A stretch of DNA of 64,000 nt, from positions 930,001 to 994,000 of the forward strand of contig JABYQU010000004.1 in the NCBI GenBank assembly GCA_022264855.1. Reading direction: 5' to 3'. The notes under the pieces were generated by a model. It ran no database searches. It was not told the origin of the DNA and saw only the letters and a list, made by a program, of their open reading frames with translations. Positions within the stretch are counted from its first letter, which is position 1, and every line of letters starts with the position of its first letter. The position numbers were made by a program, and so were the translations under genes. Source of the stretch: Lenzites betulinus. Its lineage: Eukaryota; Basidiomycota; Agaricomycetes; Polyporales; Polyporaceae. Positions 10,543-21,766 of the stretch are shown one piece after another.

Positions 10543-12004
10543 AGCGAACAGAGTTCAATAAGGATATGACAACGGCGAGGAGAACGAGCGAGCTGGGCAG
10601 GCAGATGCGGAAGATGAGTGAAGTGGGGCGGACCGGCCGAAGACAGAGAGGTCTGGAAGGCGAAGGGAAGAAGGAGGGAAGATGAACCCAGGAAGCCCAG
10701 CTACCAGAACCAGAGTAAAGGATGGGGGATGGAGGGCGGTTGGAGGGGCGAAGGACTCTTATAATCCGTGGTGCGCCAAGTGATCTGGCTTCTGAGATGC
10801 CGATGGCTATCGCGCGCATGCGCTGTTTTGCCGTGCCCCGTTCCACTTCTCCTCATGGATACCGCGACCGCGACGGCAAGGCGGGCGTCGCTATGTTGAA
10901 TTGCGATCGAGGCCCGGAGGCCGCCAGCTACATGCAGCAACCGATGACCGGCAGGCTGAGCTAAGCAGTACGCTCTACAACTGGGCGTTGTTAATGTGAG
11001 CATGCATCAGACGCAGCGATGAAAATCTACTGTTTGTATGTGAGCCCGCGCGCGAAACAGGAGCAACGAGCACTAGAACGGTCGAATGTGGGTATTTTCA
11101 CACCAAAAGCCGAGTTCTAGACATGGATGGCCCATCGGATGACAGACTGTTGCGGTTCTGAATCCAACCAGGGCGGGTGGAGGCTGCCCAGACCTTGCAC
11201 GAGCGACGCTTGCCGTTGTTCTGCATCAAACGCGTGGAGGTGGGAATGCTTTGCGGCATTCGGACTTTGGCCAGTTAGCAACGCCAAACGGCTTGAGCAG
11301 GCAAAACTCTGGTGGCGCGTCTGCGTACAGCGCACGCCTGCGCACACCTAGGCGCCCAATCAACGGCCCGGGTCAGACTCAAACGCCTCCAGGTACTACT
11401 GCCGCTTTGGAAGAGTTCAGCTCCGCCACGACGTGGCCGTACCATGGCCGTGCAGCGTGCGCAGTGCGGCAGAGCAAAGGTGATGGGCGGTGGTCAGCGG
11501 TGGTTCTGGCCAAGCCTGCAAGGGCGCCAAATGCGCATGGGTGGAAACCGTTACGACGATATAGCGGTGGCTTGAGACCAGCATGGGATCCTGCCAAGAC
11601 CGCTATAAGGGCCTAAACGTCACTGTCGTCGACTGGGTGTTTCCCTTGAGGCCGAAACCCCATTGGCAGAAGAAAGGCCGCAGTGTCCACTACGCCTGGG
11701 CAGGAGAAACTCCGCGGACAACCGCGACCGGCACGGTGCCGCAGTCACCGCCTGCACTTCGTCGATGGCTGAGCGGCGGCGCGGTGAGTTGATGATGATG
11801 ATGCTTCACCGGGTAGTCTCGAACTGAGGTATATCCTCAACTTCTGAACGAGCCCCGTGCCTTGCAGAACTCGAATATGTGTGATGCGCCAGTTCCAATG
11901 GTTCCTCCAGAACCTTCGTGGACTGCCAGGAATTGCTAGTCGGAACGTATATCATGGGCGGATACCGCATCCATGGAACTGCCTGCTCGTACCTCAATTG
12001 ACTT
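10543..12004. other. Gene-free region upstream of the Egh16-like gene
   Basis: About 1.5 kb without a supported gene. A TATAAG-like site occurs on the minus strand near 10757-10763, 215 bp before the Egh16-like start. Open frames at 11127-11616 have no motif, no joinable exons and near-equal openness on both strands. Confidence 0.45.
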
Positions 12005-12016
12005 GTACCCTTACTT
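12005..12016 (+). repeat. Target-site duplication, left copy
   Basis: GTACCCTTACTT, identical to 12254-12265. It is followed directly by a run of T. The pair brackets the insertion at 12017-12253. Confidence 0.65.
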
Positions 12017-12253
12017 TTTTTTTTTTTTTTTTTTGTATCCAATTTTATATCCGCTGGAGGGCGTAGCCCTATGTCAGATAATACATGCGTGTGGGAAGCG
12101 CGAGCGAGGTGGGTCATAGGGGCGGGTGCATGAAGAGAGAGGACTAGGTGCGTGAAGCTGGGCGGGCGCGGGGGGCATGCGAAGAGGCACGTACGGGATA
12201 GGGCAGACGAGTCGAGAGTGAAAGGCGCCGGGTGAGCGGCAGGGGGAGGGGGA
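12017..12253 (-). mobile_element. Retroposon-like insertion with poly(A) tail and 12-bp target-site duplication
   Basis: Read on the minus strand, the segment runs from 12253 and ends in a run of about 18-20 A (plus-strand T run at 12015-12034), with an ATAAAA-like signal about 15 nt before the tail. A perfect 12-bp direct repeat flanks it. A poly(A) end plus a target-site duplication is the signature of L1-type retroposition of an RNA. It is only about 237 bp, has no reverse transcriptase, and no internal polymerase III A/B boxes were recognised, so it may be a retrocopied transcript fragment or a SINE-like element. A short GGGC-TAC-GCCC hairpin lies near its 3' end. The source gene is not identified. 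Confidence 0.6.
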
Positions 12254-12265
12254 GTACCCTTACTT
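12254..12265 (+). repeat. Target-site duplication, right copy
   Basis: Second perfect copy of GTACCCTTACTT. The junction context ACTT/AGG on the plus strand fits an L1-type endonuclease nick after TT. Confidence 0.65.
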
Positions 12266-12871
12266 AGGACCATGGGTCCATGTCTCCTGCAGTGTACGTA
12301 CCCTCCTGTCGGTCCACGGCTATCCGCGCGGGCGCAAAACCCTCAAAGGGCGCATCCTGGCGCATCTCCAGCGTGACGCTCCATCACGACCTCCGCAACC
12401 TAGACTGTACGAATCAGGGCACATGGCCAGAGGTTGTCGCAACGAAGTTGATTTGAGAAGGCTCACCGCGCACAAACATCTGATTCGCTTCGCCTCTGCT
12501 GTCATGCCAGCACTGGCGGGCCGCCGCCGGGAGAGACTTGGCGGCGCCCATGTTGTCATTGACCTTGCGTATTACGGCAGACGGATGTGTGTCCCGGTGC
12601 CTCCCGGTACCCCATAAAGATCCGCCTTTCTCCACAGTGCTGCTACGTTACCCGGTTACCGTACCGATATATCTCGCCAGGAACAGTCAAATAGCATCCC
12701 CATACGAGGGTCGCTACGTGACATCTATGAAAATGCTTCCGTCCCGAGCCGTCGAGGTAAGCTGCTAACGTTTATAGGTGTAGATGTTGTACAATATATA
12801 TAGCAAGGTGGATAACGTATACACATACCATAAGTCCATGATACTAGAATGCCCAAAAAACGACGTGATGT
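12266..12871. other. Intergenic, no gene recognised
   Basis: This covers the region downstream of the BRPF-like gene. It should hold the 3' UTR of that gene. No coding signal is convincing. Confidence 0.45.
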
Positions 12872-15800
12872 TCATCCGATCGATTCAACATCTGTCATCG
12901 GACTGTCGGCACCCATAGCAGCGGGAAGCAAGCCGTCCCCCGCAGGTGCACTGCTTGAAATAGTTTCCGCAGCCCCGGTGCTCGGATTGGATCCGTGGGC
13001 TCGGTCAGCCATCCGCGATCGTGACGAGCCTGCAGCTTTCGAATATCGGGCCTGCGCGCGGGAAGAAGGGGTTGCCTGCGTGTCGTTAGCCTCGCCATCA
13101 GCTTCCATCTCTGCGAGGGCGTCCCTGAGTAGAAGGCGTGCCATGTTGAGAACAAGACATGCCACGGTGTGCGGGGGAAACGCAGGATACGCACCGGTAC
13201 GCGTTGCGACACTCTGTTCGACGTGGTGCGCTCCGCCATCGCTGGTACTTGCTTGCGGGTGCGAGCATCTGCGCGTCGAGAGCTACGGAGACGCAGACAC
13301 GGAATGTAAGCACAGATGCGGAGCTGTGCTGTTAGAGACACCCACAGTCGTCTTCGCCAAGGTAGCGCATATTGCGATGACGAACCCATGCCCTAGGAAT
13401 AGAGTCAGAATGATCCAAGCCGACGATAGGGATGTCCACACCAATTGTTGATGTGCTTCTTCTCGTAGAAGCGCACAAGCTCCAAGTCCGGCTCTGAAGG
13501 AGGGGCTCGAGCCGCAACACTCTCGGGTACTTCTGAGTCGTCTTCCTCAAACACAACCGCTGGCCACCACGGGAATGACTCTGCGAGGCGAGGCGATGAG
13601 CACCTCCAATGATCTTGGTACAGCACGCGGTTACTTACCTATCTTTGCCCACACTGCGCCGCCAACAAGGAGATGGTGAGCGTCTGCCTGAACCAATGAA
13701 ATGAGCTAGCGCACCTAGCGTCCCACCCTCGAGCTTCTCTCCAGGCCTAACTGTGATCGCACCCGGTTCCACCTCAGCAACAGGTGGCGGCGCTCGTCTT
13801 GAAGAACGGAACACCACGGGGCCCTCCCCGGGTTGCTGCAAGACACCTGGCCGGACTGTGCTCGGGAGCTCTATGTCTGGAGACGCATTTTCCTCAGCGT
13901 CCGAGAGATCTGTCAGGTCAGAGTCGTCGCCGTCCAGTACATCCGACGAGAGCCGTGAGGATCCAGCGATGGATCGAATATTTCGCGGTGCAGGGGCGGT
14001 CGACGATCCCGCGGCGGCAGCGCTCGCTGCTGCTTCGCGCGCCGCGGCCTCGCGCGCGGCCTGGCGCTCAAGCTTCTTGCGCCGGTTCTTCTCGCGACGG
14101 ATCGCGGGAGTGTCGAGCGACTCGATGATGATGATGCGCGGTGGCCCAGTGTCCTCTTCTTCTGATTCTGCCGCGTCCTCTTCCGCCGCTACCTCTTTCG
14201 CGACGGCTGCTTCGTCTGCTTCTTCTACTGCTGCGGTTTCCTCAGCTGCCTCCTCGCCTGAAGCTGCTACGTCTGGCTCCTGCGCGTTCTGCGTCGGTTC
14301 GGAGACGGGCTCCTGCATCCGTTCCGATTCTAGTTCGGGCGCCCGTTCAAGCACTGGGTACTCCGCGTGCTCTTGCTCTTGATTCCATTTCTGCTCATCC
14401 TCATGCTCCGGTTTGATTGCTGGCTCGGGAATCTCCTCAGGTCCTTGTCGGATCGAGATGTCCTCTACCTCCATTGAGACTTTGTGCGGGTCTTGCTCCT
14501 CCATCACATCATCGGGGGTGACTACGGCGTGGGAGGTCTCAACGGTGGGGGGTGCATCGACATCCATTACTACCTCTTCCACAGGTGCCGAGGACAGTTC
14601 GGGTGGATAGGAAGATTGTGAGGGAACAATGGGGGCCGAGGGCAGAGGGTCAGCTGCAAGAGGATCGGAAACGACAGGTATGAATGTGGTTTCCCGGGAC
14701 GGTGGGTGCGCGACGACCGGAGGGGCGGGAATGCTTCGAGCAAGGTCGAGCAAGGCTTCAGAGACTATATTGAAATCTGCGAGGTCATCGTGAGCTTCAG
14801 AGACGACAGAGGCATTTCGTGGCGCGATGCCGCTGCCTCCAAGGTCGGACAGAGCATTGTGGTGTGCGCCGTAGTTCAGTACTTCGCCGTCCCCGCTCTG
14901 GGAGAACGCGGTCGAACTACCGACGGACAAGCGGGATGTCTCGTGGGCTATGACCTTATTAGAACCGTGCTCCGCATGATAGATAATTTAAAAAACGCGA
15001 CTCACAGGTTTTCAATTTCTTCTTGGGCGGAGGTAGCGGTTGGCGCTCAACTCGAGCGCGACCGCCGCGCTTCTGATCCGGAGGCAAAATCCAGCCTCGT
15101 TCGAACATGGTGAATGACTTCCGGTTATCGACATTCTCGACAGTGAGAGGTATATCAGGGGGGTGAAGCACCGTGGATCGCCTAGGCTTCTTCCCCTTGG
15201 ACGAACTGGCTGCATCGTGTCTCATCTCAGCTGCCGGGGATGACTCGCCAGCCTCCATCTCAGGAAGCAGCGATTCCCCACTGACATCTCCTTCAAAGAC
15301 GGCGGCGGCAGCTAAAGCAGCCCGCGTGCGCGGTGCCCGGAAACCAGGTGCAGAGTCTAAAGAAGCGCGCAAGCGCTCGAGCCGTTTGCGCTCAAGGGCG
15401 GCCTTGCGATCGATCTTGGGCCGCCTGCGCCCAGCCTTGTCCGTCTCGTACACCTGAGGCTTCGGTTTCGGAGGTGGCTGTGGTGGTGCGGGTGGGCGGA
15501 TGTTGGGCATCTCGTAGTTGAGGAGGGAGTCGATCGGCGGGGACATCATCACTAGGTTCGTGTCTTGCCTCACGAGTTCTTCGGATACTAGCAGTTCGAG
15601 AAGGACGAGAGACGGCTCTAGGTCGCCAATATGTGGCAGTATGGGTGCATCGTCCAGAGGCGTTGGTGAGGCCGTACTCTCCGCATTCGGTTCTTTTGCG
15701 TTGGGCTGCTCGAAGTGAGCCTGGAGCAGAAGCTGGTCACCATCTTCCTGCTCAGCTTTAAGAACGCTCGGCTGGAAGGACAATGCTTTATCGAGGTCAG

Positions 15801-18058
15801 CGAAGATCTGAGGCAGGTGGTTCTGAATCCGTGATGCTGTCTTGTAGAATGGGGTGTTGGCTTGATTATAGGCCATAGCGTTGGTTATCACTAGCTGCAC
15901 GTCACGCTAAAATGAGGTCAATCTACTGTTCAACATATAACGCACAAATACTGTACCTTGAATTCTTCAAGGTCGAGGTATTCATGGTCATCCAACTTCT
16001 GATCGATATTGTCCCAGCACATGGGGTTCTCGACAATGTCATAATAGTCGGGTACTTCATTCTTGTTGACAGGTGACTTGAAGTATGCCTGACGGTCGTG
16101 GCTGATGAGGCGGTCAATACACAAGCACGACTGCGGGGATCGTGGACAAACCTGATGATTTTCTCGAACGAGAACCTGAGCGCCGGCTCATGAGGAAAGA
16201 AGAAGCGGGACAGAACAAGCTGTATCTGCTCTTGTTGCTTCTGTTTCGCGCTCTCGCGATGTCGAATTACGTCAATGATCAGACGAACACGTTCAAGATC
16301 AAGGCGAAGTCGTCTCATATGCTAGGGAGCTGAGTCAGCAAAAGAGGAGATCGGCATTCAGACAGCACTCACGTCGAGCTTCATAACCTTCTCCTCATCT
16401 GTTTGCTGCTTGCTGCCTGAAAGCGCCGTCCAAGGTTCCAGATGCAACCGCTTGAGAAGCGGCGCGCCTCGTCTCGCTTCGCGTTTCAAGCTCCAGTACC
16501 TACACACCAAGTGAACGAACTCCGCCTTGTGTCGGACAGGTATTCGAGAGATATACTGTAGTACCCGGTTAACGATAATGCGAGGTACGAGCGGCGGGCC
16601 TGGCTTGTACGTCTTCGCGTACGCACGAGCTATCTTGTTTGATTTCGAATTTGCCTGCTCATTTCCGGCGTCGGAGTCGTCAGTACGTTGTGCCCGAAGT
16701 GCTGCAAGGCGAGCTTCCTGCTGCTCTCGCTGTTACGACCAGCGATGAGTCTTGCTTCGAAGGGATAGAGGTCCTCTCGACCTACTGGAAGATGTCTCTC
16801 GCAGAAACATGCCAGAGTCGGGGCTTCTGATCCCTGCGTGGCTTTCATGGGCATCAAGAGCTTCTCTTTCCTTGCGCATGTAGCGTGAAATGCGGTGAAG
16901 CATGACGCCTTAGTGCACTGAATACAAGCACCTTCTCGGATGTCACAGACTGAGCACCTCTAGAATATCTCAATAAGCAGCGCCTGGTAATCGTAAATAG
17001 CACACTAACCAGTCTCCAGCGTGGTTTGGATATCTTCTCTACGCCGGTAATGGGCTCCATGAAGACGTCGTTGGCTACCGCAGTTTCAGGCACCCAGATA
17101 GCACACAGGAGGTGGACCCATTCCCCGGATGGTGTCTGCTTGAATGCGCCACCCTCGTTCGGGCACAGTATACAAGACTAAACATCGTGTTTAGCATTGC
17201 ATACGGTCAGTCGAGACCCATTCTATGCCTACCACCGGGTTCTCAGGTGAAACAATGCACTTCCTACAAAGCCATTGTCCCTCAGGTATGTATGGCACGC
17301 CGTAGCAGTCTGAAGATAGGTTAACAACAAGCATGCAGACTGAGTGCGGATGCCTTCACGTGCCCTGATGTACTGCGAGGTTGCAGCCGTCGCAGAATAC
17401 GATTGCATTGGTGTTCTCCCCTTCAGAATCATCGCATATTGCGCACGTCGAATCTTCGGACGGTAGGGCCATGTCAGACTTCGGGATATTCTTCGACTGT
17501 CGCTGAGGTCAGGGTTGAGCGAAAGGTGTTAGATTCAGGCGGACTTACCAAGTCAAACCACTCTTTCTCCAGTCGATCCATGATAATCTCAAATGTTTCG
17601 TAGGAGACTTTGTCTAGCTGCTGTGCTTTACGCTCGATGTTCACGGAATCCAGCCACTCCTGATCTGTGGATACAAAACATATGGACATATGCATAGTGG
17701 CGGAGAGGCGCACACACACCTTGTTCATCCATGTCGTATTCTACCTGGGTAGCGAGGTCGCTCTCCAGAGGTTCTTAAAGCATGCCGTCAAAATCGCAAG
17801 CAATAGCATGGTGCGCGCATGAGCATACCGATGTACCGAATGTAGTGTTCCTCCGGCCGCACGAAGTCATCATTGAAGTCGTTGTCTGTGAGGGGACGTT
17901 AGCCAGTCGCAAGCCTGCCGGGACTCACACATACACCCATAGGACCTTGCTATATGGTCGTGCACCCCGGGAGGCTGTTGCGTCACTTCGTCGGTGACCT
18001 TAACGAAGGACACTTTCGGTAGAGCGTTTGGCGCGGGCGAAGCAGCGCCGCGAGCCAT
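12872..18058 (-). CDS. BRPF/NTO1-type chromatin reader: EPL1-like, PHD, extended PHD, bromodomain, PWWP
   Basis: A many-exon gene of about 5.2 kb. Exon 1 (18058-17935) splices to give [22 protein letters not shown], split here as SYGYNDFND and [12 protein letters not shown], an EPL1-like N-terminus. Then come a PHD finger ([20 protein letters not shown], about 17.4 kb), an extended PHD ([13 protein letters not shown] to [14 protein letters not shown], about 17.2-16.8 kb), and a bromodomain ([14 protein letters not shown] ... NAMAYNQ, about 16.1-15.8 kb) with its acetyl-lysine Asn. A long acidic, low-complexity linker follows (15.7-13.7 kb), and finally a C-terminal PWWP domain ([15 protein letters not shown] ... 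[16 protein letters not shown]). Terminal exons are 13653-13639 (15 nt), 13580-13442, 13392-13346, 13282-13195 and 13124-12872; all phases agree. BRPF proteins scaffold MYST acetyltransferase complexes (NuA3/MOZ) on H3 tails. Middle splice sites were not all fixed. Confidence 0.88.
13639..13653 (-). other. 15-nt microexon in the PWWP domain
   Basis: TGTGGGCAAAGATAG lies between a 61-bp intron (13654-13714, donor GTGCGC, acceptor GCGCAG) and a 58-bp intron (13581-13638, donor GTAAGT, acceptor CTCGCAG). It supplies VWAKI, the first beta strand of PWWP. Without it the domain would lose this strand. Confidence 0.75.
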
Positions 18059-18323
18059 GATGGTCGAGTGCGCCCAACTAGATAAGCGTACACTCTCAGC
18101 GCAGCGCTGTGGTAGGCGGTTACGCTGTGGTAAGCAGGACGCGACAGAAAGTCAGGTTCGAGAGGTAGGACGCGACGAGGTGGAGGCCGGAGGAAAGTGG
18201 CGCGAGCTGCGGCCAAGGGTCCCGCGACGCGCCCCGCGCCAGGCGAGCCGCCCCCCGCTTTCGCTGCGCCATCTTCGACATCGACCACGACAACCGCTAC
18301 GATAACTTCGCTTTGTTCTCGCA
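18059..18323. promoter_or_regulatory. Shared divergent promoter, BRPF-like gene / ARP2
   Basis: 265 bp separate the two start codons. The sequence is CpG-rich with no TATA box. A CpG-rich TATA-less shared promoter is usual for housekeeping pairs; bidirectional activity is inferred. Confidence 0.45.
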
Positions 18324-19839
18324 ATGGACCCATCTGTGCCCTTGGTAGTCGATAACGGTACCGGCGTGAGTATTGCTCGTATCAGTAGTCGACGCCGGAA
18401 CACTAACATGGATCATGCAGTTCGTGAAAGTGGGATATGCGGGGTCTAACTTCCCGGAACATGGTGTGCCTTTTCTCATCTTGCACAATGTACTGTCTTT
18501 CTCACAGGCCGATTCAACACTTAGTCTTCCCATCTATTGTCGGTCGCCCCATTCTCCGTGCGGAAGAGCGTGTTGCAGGCACCGCGGTGATCAAGGATGT
18601 TATGATCGGCGACGAGGCGGCGGAGAACCGTAACTACCTTCAAGTCACTCAACCCATGGAACATGGTATTGTGCGCAACTGGGAGGACATGAAGCTGCTG
18701 TGGGACTACACCTTTGATGAGAAACTCCATGTCGACCCCAAAGGCCGGAAGGTGCTCCTGACAGAGCCGCCTATGAATCCCAAGGTCAACCGGCAACGTA
18801 TGGCGCAAGTCATGTTCGAGGAATACGGCTTCCAGGGCGTATACGTTGCCATTCAGGCCGTACTTACCCTTTACGCACAGGGTACGTACGCGCGTTATGT
18901 TCTTGCGTGAGGACATCGCATAATAAAGGACGCCGGCTCCGCGTAGGTCTCACCACTGGTGTCGTTGTCGACTCTGGAGACGGTGTCACGCACATTGTAC
19001 CCGTGTATGATGGCTTTTCACTTCCTCATCTGACCCGCCGACTGGATATCGCTGGACGAGACGTCACTCGCTATCTGATCAAACTGCTGCTCATGCGAGG
19101 ATATGCCTTCAACCGAACGGCAGACTTCGAGACTGTACGGGAAATCAAGGAGAAATTGTGCTATGTAAGCTATGACCTTGAGCTTGACACGCGGTTGGCG
19201 GAGGAGACGACTGTATTGGTGGAGAGCTACACGGTGAGCATCAGTTACCAAATGCTGGGTCAGTTGTAGCTAACGAGGATTAAGCTTCCCGATGGTCGAG
19301 TGATCAAAATCGGATCGGAGAGATTCGAGGCACCAGAGTGCATGTTCCAGCCACATCTGGTAGACGTTGAGCAACCTGGCGTGGCAGGTTAGGGCGCTAT
19401 TGAACAGATTGATTCAGGCGTACTCACACTCATATCTAGAAATGCTCTTCCAAACCATACAAGCCGCCGCCGTGGATGTACGTTCTGAGCTCTACAAGCA
19501 TGTCGTTCTCTCCGGCGGTTCGAGCATGTACCCCGGGCTTCCCAGTCGATTGGAGAAGGAGATGAAGCAGCTGTACCTGACACGCGTGCTTAACGGCGAC
19601 CCGACTCGACTAAACGTACGTCATTTTGTCCATCATCTGTTCAACACTGATTGCATACTGGCCCATAGAAATTCAAGATCCGCATCGAAGACCCGCCACG
19701 TCGGAAGCACATGGTGTTCCTCGGCGGCGCGGTACTGGCGGACATCATGAAGAACCGAGAGGAGTTCTGGGTGTCACGCGAGGAGTGGTTTGAGCAGGGC
19801 GTGCGCGCGCTGGACAAGCTTGGTCGGGGAGAGAACTAG
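18324..19839 (+). CDS. ARP2: Actin-related protein 2, Arp2/3 complex subunit
   Basis: A multi-exon gene giving about 390 aa. Exon 1 is [14 protein letters not shown]; exon 2 continues with [14 protein letters not shown]; exon 3 with [15 protein letters not shown]. Seen downstream: [15 protein letters not shown] loop ([17 protein letters not shown]), the second phosphate loop [34 protein letters not shown], and the adenosine-site [30 protein letters not shown] and the end LDKLGRGEN are typical of the ARP2 tail. The ATP-binding loops are intact. Arp2 pairs with Arp3 to nucleate branched actin filaments at endocytic patches. Introns are about 50-60 bp. It is divergent from the BRPF-like gene and convergent with the mitochondrial carrier. 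Confidence 0.94.
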
Positions 19840-20249
19840 ATGACGTGCAGGGACGTGCAGGGCATGTGTACGTCGAAATAGGAGACCGAATGGTTGCGGA
19901 CGGTCAGGCAGTACTACTTTGCTGTAACGATGATATCGAAGGACGGAAACTACGACACGCATTTATACTCATGTGCCTTCACTCTGCGTTGCGAGGCAAG
20001 GGGAGACCGGATATGTTTGTCCAGCGGCTGCAAGTTATCAATGTTATTATACAGTGAAGATGAAGATACTGTGTAGCAAACTAAGACTAAGTGGATGTTC
20101 CGTGCAATAATAGTACATAGGTCATGTCTAAAGTAGGTCATAAAGCTGAGTGAGGGGTGTCGGGGCATTATAACTGTGTAATGTGTAATCGAGAGCGTGT
20201 GCACATAGTCCTTGTGGCAACCATAAGTGAGAGCAGGAGGGGATACACA
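19840..20249. other. Intergenic between convergent ARP2 and carrier genes
   Basis: About 410 bp that should contain both 3' UTRs. A short tandem duplication GACGTGCAGG occurs at 19842-19862. No gene is seen. Confidence 0.5.
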
Positions 20250-21406
20250 TCATGACATGCGGAGGACGGCCTCGTAGATGGAATACATCACCGCGGCGTT
20301 GGGAATGACACGCATGAGATGCGCGCTAAGGCCGCCATATAATGAGCGAGCACCTTCCTCAGCGATGACCAATCGAAGGGTCTGTAGGAGACCGGTGTAT
20401 TTCATCCTTCCATCGACAAGCGGTTGCCGCAGCCGCGTTCGAATGACCTGTACTCCAGTTCATGCTGTGGATCCAAAGGCCAAATGCAGCACAGACGCAC
20501 CTCGTGGGGGTACGTGATGAGGGATGCGACACACTTCGCAGTCCCGGCACTTCCTAGCATTCCCAACCACTCTTGGACTCCACCCTTCCCTTGCGTATTA
20601 GCGGTGAGTGCCTTGAGTCGTTCATAGAGCACCCATTGGATCGTCCCTTCCGTTACGCCGAGGTAGCTCGCGCTCAGCCCCTTATAGAAGCCACGTACTC
20701 CCTCCTCGCGTAGAATCTTCTGTATCATGGAAAGAGAGCCACCAAAAGCCGGTCGAGCGCTATGTGCCGGCGTAGGTCGATGGGCATCAAGTTGAAGACG
20801 CGTCTTGACAACCCAGATAGGATTCGTGACCGTTCCTGTAGCAATTCCAGCAATAGCGGCAGCGGAAAGATGGACCCATGAGTTCTCTTGGCCGTTATTG
20901 AAGCGACTCGCGATGATTTGCTTTCCGTTGCCGTAGGCGAAGAAGTTGATAGAGCGTGCGGGGATGACACCGACAAGGGTTGGACCAAGACCCTTGAAAA
21001 GGGCCCGGGGAGACTCTTCGCGATATATATCGCTGATAAGATGTATGAATATAACCGAGTCCGTAAAAACATTATCTTAAACACGCTCACCGCAGTATAT
21101 GACCAGTCTCCACAAAATGCCAGAGTATATTTCTGCGCGGTGCAGTCAACGCTGCTGTGCCATCCCCCGACAGGGAGACAACAGCAACCTTCTCCCTAAA
21201 AAGATCTGACTGTAATCGGGTTTTGACGACGTCGAACGGGCTTGTTACGATCGCCCCGCACATCCCGCCTAGTCTGGAAACCAACAGTCAGACGTGTCGT
21301 GGACGATGCAGATATTGGAGACTTACCCGCCAGCGACGAAGTGGTGCCATGACTTTTCAGGTAGCCAGATGCCTTTTGAGGGTCCTTGCGCGGGAGTACC
21401 AGCCAT
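20250..21406 (-). CDS. Mitochondrial carrier, RIM2-like pyrimidine nucleotide transporter
   Basis: The start at 21406 gives MAGTPAQGPSKGIWLPEKSW, then HHFVAGGLGGMCGAIV across the first intron. Three carrier signatures are seen, one per repeat: SPFDVVKTRLQ, NPIWVVKTRLQ and, across an intron, YPHEVIRTRLRQ. Each has the expected Px[D/E]xx[K/R]-type core; the second has I-W in place of the acidic residue, a hallmark of the RIM2/SLC25A33/36 branch. The third repeat ends near RVIPNAAVMYSIYEAVLRMS. Rim2 imports pyrimidine nucleoside triphosphates into mitochondria in exchange for monophosphates, with a link to iron. Substrate assignment rests on these signatures and is likely, not proven. It is divergent from RPC8. 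Confidence 0.87.
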
Positions 21407-21766
21407 TTTGTGAGCGGAGGACAAAGGTGAAGACGGACGAGGGAAACGGTAACCTCGACAGCCCTATCCGAGCCGCCGCGTCTTGCAAGCCGTTCCCAAT
21501 TTTTGGAAGGGTGAGCGTTTGAGATAAGATTAGATAGACGCCTCACAAGCCCCGCCCGGCGAGCAGCCGCTTCCAACTTCCAAGTGCTGGACCACCACGA
21601 CTCTTTCTCCTGCAATCCCTACAGCTAACGATACAAAACCATACCGTCTGGTCTACATATCAATAGAAGTCGCCAAAAACACTTCAACGCTTCGCTGAGC
21701 GCTGATCGTCGAGGTGGGCTCCCGTCAATTGTATACAGACGTGCGGGATAGACCGGCGGTCGAACT
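21407..21766. promoter_or_regulatory. Shared divergent promoter, mitochondrial carrier / RPC8
   Basis: 360 bp separate the start codons of two divergent genes. No TATA box was recognised. The region should contain both core promoters; nothing else is seen. Confidence 0.4.

Noticed and set aside
11806..12273. 155-codon minus-strand frame with a poly-Lys run
   Set aside because: The Lys run is the translated poly(A) tail of the retroposon-like insertion; the frame crosses both insertion borders.
12849..13451. Plus-strand 200-codon frame
   Set aside because: It overlaps the PWWP and terminal exons of the BRPF-like gene, whose phases and motifs are consistent on the minus strand.
13753..14382. 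Plus-strand 209-codon Ser-rich frame
   Set aside because: It is the complement of the acidic linker of the BRPF-like protein, where GAA/GAG codons read as Ser/Leu on the other strand.
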